Assembly (NCBI GenBank): GCA_036250195.1
Contig: JAVHZZ010000010.1
Span: 80,459,257-80,523,256 of the forward strand
DNA: 64,000 nt
DNA from: Mixophyes australis
Taxonomy: Eukaryota > Chordata > Amphibia > Anura > Limnodynastidae
Direction: 5' to 3'
The translations under genes were made by a program, and so were the position numbers. Shown one piece after another: positions 12,601 to 26,600 of the stretch. How positions within the stretch are numbered: position 1 is the stretch's first letter; each line of letters opens with the position of its first letter. Below the pieces are notes generated by a model. The model made no database searches. It was not told the DNA's origin and saw only the letters and a program-made list of their open reading frames with translations.

Positions 12601-15600
12601 ACATGTGTACAACTGGTATTGGTGATTGTACAATACTACATATAAATAATGGAAACTGCAACTAATAATCATGATTAGGATTTGGATGGACCTAATTAAC
12701 ATAATACAATTAATTTGCTGTATAAGCAACGTCCACTGGCGAATCAGGGCAGGCACGCTACATTGAAAGTAAAGAAGCCAATCAGCAAGTACCAACAAAA
12801 ATCACATGTATATAACTTTATAAAAGCAGCCTGCAGCCCCTCTGATACCCATTCTTCATGGATTGTAGGGGAAGACAAGGTCATTGCCAGATTTGTCTGT
12901 TTCATTTTTTTTACACATGTAACACCCTACCAGTCTACTTTGGGCCTGAAAAAATGGAGCAAGTCTGCAGGATTCTTTGGAAAAATAGAAAAATACAAAT
13001 GTTTGCGCAATTCACAAGCTTGAGGCTGAATTCGGATTTATCGCGGTGAAGCATAGTTTATGGTATTAATAATGAAATCTAATTGTGCACTATGTAAATC
13101 CAAAACATATGGACCTATACACCAGAGAAATGAGTAAGCCCTGTCCTTCTTGACATAGTTCTCATTTGCCCCCTTTTTTCATGAACACTCCCTCTTGTAC
13201 GCCATATATCTAATTCATTCTGCATTGTCCTTATGCTGTCTGTTTTTTTATATCACCGTAGATAGAGAATAGATATGTCTTCCTAAAGTGCCTTGTAACG
13301 ACTAATTCATCTCAGTGCTATACATCTCTATAACATTATTAATTCTAAGTAATGTCCTATAATGTAGTACAATGTGTTTTATGCTTTGTTGTGTCTAGAA
13401 CTCTACCAAGGTGCTTGCGCATGTCTACTTATTAAGCAAGCAAGAGTATTTTTACGCTACTTTTAGGTTTTGAAATGTTCATCTATTAGAAAAGTTTAGA
13501 TATCAAAATAAATGCTTTATTGTATTTAGAATATTAATCCTAAGAAATCCAAATGTTTTATGAAACAAATATATATTTGGATTAAAGCATAATTTTACTT
13601 CTCACCTTCTAGGCCTGGCAAGTTATGGTAGCATGTTCCGCTAGGGTTCCTGCAGGTTTTCATACACTCAGAACTATGCCCGTGACCACATGCTCTATAG
13701 TGCCACTCGCAGTGCCCTTCAAGGTTGTAGAAATCGCAAAACAGTGCTGTTTTGAGAGGAATGAGCATAAAATAGGGTCATACATGACAACAATCAAACA
13801 GTTCTTTGATTACTAGCAAATGATGGATCTTTTAAGCAACAATTTTAATTTTGGAAATGTAAACATAGTTACATGGAAGTTTAAAGTATATGCAGGTGGG
13901 AATCTACACAGTCTAACGTCATACTCACGACACAAGGCTGGGGTTCTCCAGCTGATACAAGATCCAGCTTCACTGCAAGCCTGGGCATACGCAGCTACAG
14001 CAGTACAGAAGCACTCACAATCTCCACCAGTATCACAGGCACACGCGTCATTGACACAAGCGTCATAATACACCAATGGATCCACCTGGAAATAAGGAAT
14101 ATGATGGTGGATTGAATAATATTTGAGTTTTCTTTATAGCACATTATACAATATCAGAGTGTGAACCAGTTTTGATTAATTCACATGTGAAATTTGCCAG
14201 GAGGAATTTTTCTTACCATGTAGTGCACATGCCCTGTACGGAATTCTACTTATTCTAATCAGCAGAACAACTAATTTTAGGGTAGCAAGTATTCAAGATT
14301 CATTGATTAAGTCAAAAAAAGTTCTAAATATTTGATGTCCTTAATCATTTTTCCGAAGAGTCAGATAATTTACGGAATACTGATTTTAATTTCAACTTCA
14401 GGCACCTTTATACACCATCATACATTGCCAATGGGAGATGCAAATTAGATGGAGAGAAGAGGTTGCATCCTTTAATAGGTGGGGCAAAGAGTATGATGAA
14501 TCTAATTGTGTCATCACACTCCTGCCCCTTTGGTGTTCTCGGAGGTGGATGGGACTGGAGACGCAATTTCCTTTATTTCACTGCATCCCTACCCACATTG
14601 TAAGCTGTCAAGCACATTTCCCAGGTGAATTGCCTGTACTCTTGGTTGTCTGGATGGCCGCATCTTAATTTTGGAGTCTCCCAGGAGAGTGGGCTTCTAT
14701 GAAGTATTTGTAGATTCAACTTGAAATATGTTGCTATTGCATTGTTATCATATAGGATGTTTAGAGATAAACCACATAACGGCTACCCTCTGAATTAAAA
14801 ATGGAAGAGCACTGGTTGCTTATCTCAGCACTGTCATTTTAAAAACGCAGACAAAATCTGCTGTCTGTGCTCTTCTCAATCCAGATAAAGTGCCAAGAAA
14901 CTGTTTATTTGGTTCCTGGAACCCCAATCACAGCATATAGCATTCACAGTGAATGCTATGTGCTGCTTGCTCGTCGGAACAGGAAATCCTGTAACGTTTC
15001 TACATCAGTGGGCAGTCCCACTAGTTGACATTAATTATTTTAGTGCTAGCCATAGCGAACACACAATAAAAAATACTGTGTTCCCAAGTTATAAATACAT
15101 TTTTAAAAATGAAAATAAGAAAATAATCAATAAATAAAAGTTCATAGCTTACCTTGACATAATTTTAACATGTGTGTATGTATGCTTCAAGTTAGAAAAA
15201 GCAATTATTTTGCCTATTTTCCCCATATAGTAGTCAACAAAAAGATATTTATTCTAATCGGCTACTAAGAGAAAGCCCTTATCTACCATGAGAAAATCAA
15301 TATCAAGTTTACATTGGTAAACAAAACAAAATAAAGCTATTTGTCATGAACGGGGCAAAACCCTTTGGTTATAATGTGATTAAATAATACATACCTACCA
15401 ACATTTAGAATTACAAACTCGGGACAAAATAAGCCCCGTCCTCATTCCACCCAAACTCCGCCCACAGATGGGCAAATTTATGTGAAACCCCACCCACTCT
15501 TGGGTCCACTCCGTCCATTTTGCAGCCTGCCAATCTGGATGTCCTGTCAAAATCGGGACATTTGGTAGGTATGCTGATATAGGATTGATTTTTTTTCTCT

Positions 15601-18600
15601 TTAGAAGATGTGAAAGGTTTTGGGTTCTTAAACCAAATACGTTCTCAGAAAGTATAAGGTGATTCAGACTTTAATGTTCCCTTAAGCCAAAGTAAGTTAA
15701 ACTAACTGTGATATGATTCAGATTAGAAGGTGATAAAATATGTGTAATGTTAAGTTCTAGCCACACAATTCTGAAAAGCTAGATTGGTAACTTACAGTCT
15801 GTGAATGGTACATGTGGCATTGTGAAAACTTATTTTATACAGTGTACTATAAATATATAAATTATAGGTAGAGTTTGTAATACAGTGTGTTGTAATACAG
15901 TGTAGTTTTTTGCATCCTAAAATGAATATTGTGTCTTTCTAGCCCTTAAAAAATGATTATTGTTCTCCTAATCTTTGTTATTGCTGTTCTAGCTAAAATA
16001 TCACTACCTTATTATTATTATTATTTATTATTAAAAAAAAACCGTTTAATGATGACAGTTTAAATCATACTTGCAACACTTGGTTTATGAGAATGTGATA
16101 CAGCTCTTAATATTAAAAAATATGCTCTAAAACAAAGTAGATCTTACCAAAGAATGGCAAGCAGTGAATGTAGAGCCAGTTATGATGCTACATTGTCTTT
16201 GTGCCCAAGATTTCCTGTAGGGGTTTAGGGAACAAGGGTCCTTGAGGTCCACTGCATCTGGACAGCTTGGAGATAGCTTCCAGCTGTTTCCAAATTCAAC
16301 TACGTTTCCTACCACAGACAGACTTCTAGTAGTGAAATCATTAATTGTGTTTCCATCGTAGTTGCCACAGAGTCCACACACTGTACCCTATGGATGAAAC
16401 AAGAGATATCAATGGAAGCAGTACAATACCCTGAATGCTATATAAGTCCAGAAAGTATATCAATTCTGTTAACTAACTTAGAGCCTTACTCCTAAATTCT
16501 AATATGGTACCTGAAAATGTGTTTCCAACTTGATAAAGATGGTAGTCTTCGTATCCCACACCAAAACCAATCCATTGAGGGCTTCGATCACCATGTAGAT
16601 ACCCATCTGGTGCACCTTGTATGGTACATACGTTCCAGCATCAAGTTGTACAACCTCAAATTTCCCATCGCTCAGTATAAGCTCATAATTCTAGAGACGT
16701 AAGAAATATGTTTTTTTCAACAGAAGGTTTAAATAACATTTTTACTCTGTCAGTTGTTTGCTCTTCTTTACAAATACAAAATGTTACTTACACCAATGAA
16801 GACCTTGATGGTTTTAGAGCAAGTTGTGCCTGTTGATCCACATGGAATGTTCTCCGTAATAATCCTGAACGTTCCCTTTGACGGGTCACTGCTGCAGTAG
16901 TCCTGACATTGGTAGAGCATAAAAGTTAAGTTAGAACACTCCCATGGGGCTGAATTAAGTTTTTAAGAACTGGATAAACCCTATGTGTCATTTTTCTAGA
17001 TATATTGTACAATGCTAGAAGACATAGAAACAAATATTTATTTACTTGAGCCAATGTATATTCGCAGTTTCCACTGAAGATGTATCTCTTGGTGTCAAAT
17101 GTAATGTAGTGAGAATCCCCATATATTGTACAGGTTCCCATGCATGACTCACTAGTACACTCCCAGTTCCGGTTTTTGCAAGTACTGTAAGGAAAGATAA
17201 GAATATTGTCAAGAATAAACTTCAACAATGATCAACCTATATAGTGCAAGCCTAATAGTCATATGAAACAGAAGTAATATTAAAGCAAATATATAATTGG
17301 TGTCAATAGCAACTTCAAGCAAGTTACTGCAGAGGTCATTTAAAAATGTTGTTTTTAATTTTATCACTGGTAAAAGTTCTATTATGGGGAGCGATATGTA
17401 AATACTCTTTGCTTTCACTATATGTAATATACCAAATTGATGACCATAGATTGCTGAACAATTGCACCGATTGTAGATCATTTAATGTCCACTTCCCATT
17501 GGTGCAAAATGCTCTGTTCCTGATTTTCCAATGTAATTTACTATTGCATTTACCTTCACTGAATGATTTAATTGATATTTGCTAACCTCATGGAATGATA
17601 GCTAAAGTTATGGAGCAAAGCATTGTGGGCTTATCGCTTCTACGCATTATATTTATGGCATGGAACTAATGTTTCAAATTTCTGATTGCAATTAGACAGA
17701 CAAGGATACTATCTATTTGCCCAAAAAAACAACTTTTTTTTTAGTTTACACCTCAATAATCAGACACATTTGGATCCTTTTAAAATAAGAAATGCTTTTT
17801 ATTTTACTTCTAAAGTTCCAGGGCTATCATTCAGCCCAATCAATGAAGAAGCAGACCAGTGAACACTATTGCCATGCATTGCTCACAGATGCAATTATTG
17901 TGCACATCTTAAAGATGGTCACACATGTATAACTACCACTTCTGAGTCAGACCATGACCTCACTTAGCTATGTGGAGGTTATTTCATGTATTTCAATGTC
18001 CAACTAATTCATTTCAAAGTGGGCAAATTTTCTGATTAAATCTGAATCTGATTGTGGACAGGCCCGGCGCTCCCATTAGGCAAGGTTAGGCACTTGCCTA
18101 GGGCGCCGGGCTCTGGAGGGCGCCACAGAATGGTAAATGACTTTAAAACTGTGCGGCGACCGCTGACCATACCTGTCACGGCCGCCGCACAGCATTCAGA
18201 TGCACGGGGAGGGGGGAAGAGGCTATTGCTTACCACCGCCGCCTCTCTGCTCCGTCTTCTCCCCTCCACTCACTAGTGTCAGTGAGTGGAGGGGAGGAGA
18301 AGGAGCAGAGAGGCGGCGGTGGTGAGACAAGGTAAGGAAAGACGGGGTGAGGAGGGAGGAGGGAGGAGGGCGCCGATTTTGTAAAAATGCCTAGGGCGCC
18401 ATGGACCCTAGCACCGGCCCTGATTGTGGATAATACAAATTTTGGGCTAACAGAAATATCTGTTAGTAGAATAATTGAATAAATATATTGGTTATATGTA
18501 TGTGATATGGGAAATACATGCAAATGAAATGTTTCCCTGGTTCTTCATAGAACTAGAAAGTCCCCCAAGATAACTAGCGTTTCCTGTCAGACCAGGGGGC

Positions 18601-20614
18601 ATATTTACTAAACTGTGGGTTTGAAAAAGTGGAGATGTGGCCTATAGCAACCAATCAGATTCTAGCTGTCATTTTGTAGATGTACTAAATAAATGATAGC
18701 TAGAATCTGATTGGCCTATATCAACCAATCAGATTCTAGCTGTCATTTTGTTGATTGACTAAATAAATGATAGCTAGAATCTGATTGGTTGCTATAGGCA
18801 TCATCTCCACTTTTTCAAATCCACAGTTTAGTAAGTATACACCCAGTAATATCAAGTATGTATACATTGCTTAGTTCACATTAATATATTAGGACTTCCT
18901 GTGTGCCTTCCCTCCCAGGTGTCCTGGTGACCTCACAGGAATGCCCTTTAGATATGGGGGAGTTCCCAGCTCACAGTTTGAACATGTATTGTTTTATATT
19001 GCTCCTGCTAAGTACATAATGGAAACATATTTAAGTATTACTCTCTCACGACAGAATTGAGATTGAGCCACATACCAGGTGTTGCACTGCATTTTGATGT
19101 TAGAGCCTGGATCATAGACTTCATTGTTGTGTATACATGGACACTGCTCTTCAGTCACACATGCACCATTACCATCAGATATCAATCCACCTGGACAAAT
19201 GCAGCCCGAAAGACATTGTGTGCTGTACTGTAAAGGACATAAAGAAACAATGATCATATAAATGCATTCACTGAAAATAAGTACATAATGGTTTCTTGTT
19301 GTAAAATGTATTTAAATTATTATAAATTACAATAGGGACTGTTACTTTTCAATGTATTTAAAGTGCATCCGCACCTACACATGGTGGGGGAGCCATTTAT
19401 TTTAGGTGAACCAATACTTGAATAAACCTGTCTATCCATTTGGATCTAGTAACGTCACTCAGTCAAGTTGGTCCTCAATGGTTTCACTAGTTCACAAGGA
19501 AAGGATAGGCTCTCTGCTCAGATTAGTTCATATTGATTACATATTGATGAGCAACGGATGCCCTTCAAACCTTGGGGAAGACATTGGTTCCTAACACATG
19601 GATAGTTTGCATTGCCCAGAATATTGGCTTGGCCCATACAATGGCTGCCTGCACTGTGCATAAGTGGCGGATCAATTGTAAAAACATGTTGCCATTTTAA
19701 CATGTTAAAATAAAAGATAATCAATTTTAACTGTCATGGCATTTTAGCATCGTCTGAGCTAAAATCAGCACAACCAAACCTTAAGTTAGTGAATAGATCA
19801 AACACGCAGACATTAGTAGTAAGTAGTATGATGAACAGGAAAAACGATCATGTTCCACCATGAGTTGTTTGCAATGTACATGTCTGCAATAACTTATCCC
19901 TTAGAGTAAATCAGTTTTAGTTGACAGGGTTTATTCACCCCCCAGACTACTTTCATTTATTTATTTGTGCATCATCCTGCAATTTTTACTACATTTTTGT
20001 AAGCTAAATTCATTGCTTTACTTTTCTCGCCTATGTCTATGTTTTTCACAAAGATTTTTACATCATCAAAGCAGAGTTGACCATTTTCATTGTCAAAATT
20101 CAATGCAAAGCATTCCCAAGTAACACTATACACATTCTAGAAGTTACTTTCACCGGAACTAACAGTTTTATTTTATAGTCTAATTTATTTTATAGTCAAT
20201 TGTTTTTCAGGGTAATATGTATATTCTTTTGTTAGCCTATTGAGATAAATATCTTTTTTTTTTAGTTTGCATATCACCGATAAAATGATCAAAAAACAGA
20301 AAACAATGCAACCCTGGTTTCAACCCTTGTTATTTTTAATGCATTAGACTTACAAATATGGATTCCAAAATGTATTGAAATTTATTTGAGATTGCATGTA
20401 TTAATAAGTGTCATAATAAGTGTATATAAATTGTGTTTTGCTTTTTTATTTTTTTAATTTACTTTTTCAACTTTAAAAAAATCTATATTTTATTTATTAA
20501 ACTGATATTAATAACATGCAAATATCAGTTTACCTTTTATTTAACAGTAACAGTCGATTGGCTGGAAAAGTTTTGAAGAGGTCTGTATCTTTCAATCATG
20601 GCTCATGGCCTGTC

Positions 20615-20669
<55 letters not shown>

Positions 20670-23600
20670 ATTTTGAATAGTATTAATCTAGAGCACTTAT
20701 AAATGTATCCCAACATAGGCTGGTCTCAGGCCAACCACTTGTCTTTATCATTTAGTTCAATGTGGAAGCCCATTGCGTGAAAGGATTAATAGTTCTCCCC
20801 CAGTTAGTTTCCAGATCACCAATGAGGACTGGCAGGTGCCAAGTTGGAGTGACGAGTGTAGTTCATCCTTATTAAAGGATTATCTCCTTTCATAAGCAGT
20901 GGGATTTATGGCAACATAATGACTGAGAACTTTAAATATGGACAATCAGGAGCTGCACTGTGGGAATCGCCCCCATGCTTCATCATTGACTCATTTGTTG
21001 GTATAGTTAAAGAATTACCCTTATTTTATGTATATTGTTTTTGTTACTTACACACTGCATGTCAAGGGTTTGACAACTCTTCTGACACTCTGCTCCATTT
21101 GTACTTGCTGTCTTATTTGCGCAGTCAAAGTAGACCATTGGTGCAGCGCACGCTACAAGAAAGAACCACAGCACAGTTACATTGGGCCAAGCAAATAACT
21201 CTGAATATGTGAGAAAAGACTAAGGGCTAGATTTACTAAACTGTGGGTTTGTAAAAGTGGAGGTGTTGCCTATAGCAACCAATCAGATCCTAGCTTTCAT
21301 TTATTTAGTGCATTCTACAAAATGACAGCTAGAATCTGAATGGTTGCTATAGGCAACATCTCCACTTTTTTAAACCCGTATCTTAGTAAACATACCCCTA
21401 AAACTGTGTGAAGATGCCTAACACTTATGTCCACAGACTGTAAATAATACACATCAAGATAATAATCCATACATCAGTTACTTTAACCAAGCATTACTTG
21501 TACTAATGAAGTTGGGGTACTGACTTCTGTACTCCAGATGTACTGAACTACATCTCCTATGAAGCTTTAGTCTAGATTAAACAGTGTTTTACAAATTCAG
21601 TCACTATGATAGATTATTGTACTATAAACTGTAATCCATACTTACCCGTAATGTCCAAGAGACTCCCAAATTTTGGGTAGGGGCCTAACAAGCAGGGCGT
21701 GATGATGTGAATCACGTCATCAGGGCCAAACCCCCCACCTGCATGATGACGCAAATGTGAATTGCATCATCACGCCCTCCTCCGCACTTGCCCCTTGGAC
21801 CTCTCGACCGCAATCTCCCAGAGGGGAGGTCCTAATATTAGACAAGTATGGGTCAAACACCGTAACACAAACACAGTTAAACACAAAACGAAAACATACT
21901 TTTTATATCTGTTTTTCCAATGCAGTCTAGTTTTCCAGAAGAACAGGTACTGTAACATAATGCAAAAAAATGTTAAGCAGGAGCTAAATCATTTGGAGGA
22001 CAATGGACACTTTATATTTTATGTTTGCTGTCTCAGAGAAATGTGGGCCACTTATGAAAACCGGTGGGAAAAGGTGGTGATTTGAAGTATCATTTTTCTA
22101 GTTCAGCTTAGAAATTAAAAACAGATCTACCTTTTATTTAAACAGGTTAAAAAAACGCCCACAATGGGTTATATTTACTAAACGGCGGGTTTAAAAAAAG
22201 TGGAGATGTTGCCTATAGCAACCAATCAGATTCTAGCTATCATTTATTCAGTGCATTCCTCAAAATGAAAGCTAGAATCTGATTGGTTGCTATAGGCAAC
22301 ATCTCCACTTCTTCAAACCCGTAGTTTAGTAAATCTAGCCCTATGAATCCTAACTCTACAAGTTAACAATCAATTTAGTTTTAAATAAAATTGCAATTCC
22401 ATTATTATGTATCAGTATATAGCTCCATATGCCACAGCTCTATACATCACTGTGTGTAATGTCTTTTGCATTTCTACAGAACTACACCTCCGAAGTTTTA
22501 ACAGAAAGTCCACTTACCATATAGCTCCGTTTTCATGAACCACTTCTCCTGGTGGTACAGCTGTACCTCTGTAATAGCAAGAGCAGGCTGATGGGAGCAC
22601 ACATCTACCAGTGTCATCCAGGTAAGTTCCATTCTGACAAAGACAACCATCAACGGGAACAAACGAGATGTCACAGGTGATGTCGTGACTGCTGAGGGAG
22701 CGGCAGGTGGGCTGGCAGGTGCTGATTGAATAACTGTATGCCAAGGACGCAGGGCAGGTGGTTGTGTATGTACCTAAGGTTGAAATACAGACCCTGTTAG
22801 CAAATGTTCACCAGTTCCTATAAACCAGTATCTTGCTCAACAGTTGCTGTTATTCTAAAATCCCTATCTTGATATGTGCTTGATATTATCAGAAGTTCTG
22901 TGACAACAGAAAAATAGCGTTGGTAGGGAGCATGGTAGCACTGAACGTCCGGAGCCTTCTGGGCGCCAGCTTGATTGGGAGAAGCATCATAAGCACGTTT
23001 GTAGAATTCTGTACTTTGTCATAACTTATAGAACTCCATCCAAAACTACATTTTAAGTTTTACTCAGAGTTCAGAGTTTAATCACTTTTCAAGCAGTGTC
23101 CATAGATTAACTGACAGGCTTCAAAACCAGCCAAAATTCATAAGCATAGGTTGAACTGTGACCCTATAGCTGTCACTGACCCTATATTCCAGCTGTCACT
23201 GACAGCCTCGGGTTCCAGTGTAATGGCCAGTAATTATTCATTTTGGTTCTTGGCCATCTGATTGCTGTACTAAACCCTCAAAAGGGAATACTATTTAAAG
23301 CTCATTTACCCCTCATCGATAAATAATAATGTCATTAGGACTTCACCTGTGTGAAGCCCAGGGTGCTGTCTCAGATTCCCCTTAATAAAATAATTGTAGA
23401 ATATGTTTTTAAAAAGAGGATTTTAAAATGTAATTGTAGGACTGTGATATTCCTTGCATTTAGAATACATATTTGGTATCCCTACGCTCCACAGTACTAG
23501 TTGATTACTTTGGGGGATACTTATCTAAGATTTAACCAATTTGGTGAAAAAAAACTGTAGGAAGTATCATGAAAAAGTTTTTGTTAAAAATAGGTTTGCC

Positions 23601-26600
23601 AGTATAATGCTTTTAAAATAAAATATTTTATTTAGCAAAAGAAATCAATATCTGTCCAAAAAGACAATAGGCCTGATTCAAGTCCAGGAGATAAGTGTAT
23701 TAAAGTGCGGTTTTCACAAATCGCTGATATTCAGCGACATTGCCGACTTAATTTAAAGTGGCAATGTGATTAAAGGAAACATCAGATAAGTTGCTTTTTG
23801 GCACCATATTCTGCACTTCTTTACCACTGATATATGTGTAAGGTGCTTTACAGTCACTTTTATTAAAAATAACCCCTTCAATTAAATATTGAATATTTGT
23901 ACTAATGGTGGGGACCGCTGGGATACTCACTGCAGACATTTTGCCTCCATCCTCTCAGGATAACGCCCTTCACAGCGCAGGCATACACATAGGAGGACAG
24001 AGCTGCACACATGCATTCCTCACTATTGGCACAGTTACATGAATCAAACATACAGTTCTGGAGAGACATTAAAACAGCGGTTATAATACAGTCACCTAAG
24101 AAGGAAAAAGATCCTTAACTTGTGTTAACATATAATATCATCTTTATTTACATCTGATACATGTTTAAAGCTAAAATGTATTTTCCACAATTAATATTTG
24201 AGACATATGTATAGGTTTAGTTGTATGGTGTCCTAACTTTAAGAGGCACCTTACAACCTTTTCTTATTCAATAGTTATATTTTATATATCATGCTTGCTA
24301 TTTGCACAATTTCTTTTTGTTTCATTCTTTAATGCTTGGTTCCAATTATTTCTCTCGCTTTAAAATCCATGGGGTAAATGTATCGAGCTGGGAGTTTCTC
24401 CGGCGGGTTTGAAAAGTGAAGATGTTGCCTAAAGCAACCAATCAAATTCTAGCTTTCATTTTGTAGAATGCACTAAATAATTGATAGCTAGAATCTGATT
24501 GGTTTTTCAAACCCACCGAAAAACTCTCAACTTGATACATTTACCCCCATGTCTCAATGACATCACTGGTTGCTAGTGAATGGAGAGGCTTTTAAACCAG
24601 AAAACAATATAGCTCATAGTTGCCAACATTGGCAGGTTAAGTTCCGGGAGGTTCAGAGGTCAGGTGGGCGTGTGGGGGCGGGGCTCGAAGAATCGCGCCG
24701 TTAGCCCCGCCCCCAAAGCTGTCACAACTTTTCCCGTCCAATAAAACAAGGGGGCGGGGCCACAATGACGCGCCAGTGATGCCGATAAGCCCCGCCTCCC
24801 CCATTCAATTTCCACCGTCGCCCGGGAATCGGGAGAATTGCCCTCTCTCCCGGGAGCCCGGGAGACTGACCCAGATTTCGGGAGTCTCCCGGATATTCCG
24901 GGAGAGTTGGCAAGTATGATATAGCTGCCTCTAAAATGCATAGTGTACGTTAAATCTTTATTCATAGCTAGCACTGGTGTGGTGCAGAGAACTACTACAA
25001 AGAGGACTTTACATTACCTGCATGTACATATCTGGGTTAATTTTTGGGTGGCATTCTGCAAAAACTCCTGCTGGATCACTTAACATAGAGCACCAGTGTT
25101 TAGCATACAGCTCTAGAGAAAAAGCAATAGAGATTTACTTTTTAATTCTCTAATTTACATATTATTATGACATGGAAATGCCTTTCAAGCAGATAAAACA
25201 ACATAAACGCACAATTTTATTTTAGTACATTGTTTAACTATGCATGTCTAATTTAACATAATAAGCATCCATGCTATCAGTTTTCACATCTCTAGTAGAC
25301 CACAGAACGAGGTGTTGGTATAAAAATAAACTAAATATACTAATTTAATGGTGCAGCCACCTAGTGGTGTACTTGAGAATGCATGGTCACATAATTTCAA
25401 AGTGACTTTTAATATTAAATTATTACAGTAGTGTATAGAAGCTGTGCATGAAATGTGCATATAGAAATCAATGTACAGTTTGTAGAGTCTCTATCATCGT
25501 TAACATTACGTTAATAGGCCAGTTGTATTAATGAATTCTGTAGTGCCAGTATATTATACACCAACATTATCATATGCATGCCTGATGGCAATGTTTGAAA
25601 TGTTAGACTTCAGTTTCTTACCATTCTCAATGCTCAGGGAACATGGATTTTCAAAGCTGTTTGTAACAGTGGGACATTGTGCTTGAGTCATCCATGAATT
25701 AGCAAAGGAAGACCCAGTTCCTTCAATGACTCCGCTCAGAACTCTGAAATCATCAGCTTGTATGTTGTTGAAATTTCCGCAAAGACCTGAGAATAAGAGA
25801 TGAATGCAATCTAGTGAGAAAACTATATATAGGAATAAATGCAAATTCTATTATGGCTTTAAAAGCAACAAAAATGTACTCAGTCTCAATATTTAAATAA
25901 CCATACCAATGTCCATTGACCACAGGGTGCACACAGTTGATTTATGATTTATAAGCTAATACTCCTCCAGTTTAATTGATAAAGATATTAGTAGTCATCA
26001 AAGTACTGTAACCATATAAAGACACAAAGGTGCAGAATGAGTCGTTATATTCAAGGCACAGACTGAAGGGACAGCATAAATCATACATTTATTCCAGATA
26101 AAAAAACATCTAAAGGAGACTAACCAACCACCTGAAATTATTTTACTTTAAATAGCTCTACACACCTGTTTATATTGCTTTTGTCTTACATCCTTACCAA
26201 AGCAGTGGCTATTGGTGTAAGTACCCCAATAACAGAGGTCACAAGAGGAACTACTAACCCAGGAGGCCTGGGTGCTAAGCTCCAAATACTCCCAGTTTTC
26301 AAGATGTAGCCTGAGAGCCCAATGTTAGAATCAGAAACTATGTCAAGCACTGTATATGGCAATCTTATGACATCATATAGTGATGCCACCAGGTCATTTC
26401 CAAGGAGAGGGGAAGCAGGGGTGACTTGGAACAGTTCTCCACTGCTTGGAACAGAAAGGTCCGTAAAGAATGAATCTAATCAGGCGTGCATTGTTAGCTT
26501 TCTATTAGATTCAGTTTACAGTGGATCTATTAGTACTGGGAGTAAAGGAGACATATGGGAGTCTAATGTGGACCTCCTCTGTCTTAATGCACAAAAATAA

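Noticed and set aside
18036..18523. Pro/Ser/Arg-rich open frames on both strands
   Set aside because: They fall in a GC-rich hAT MITE with 8-bp duplications; low-complexity shadows.
24660..24974. 104-codon minus frame
   Set aside because: Lies inside the CATAGTTGCCAAC MITE; its sequence is the GC-rich CCCGGGAG interior.
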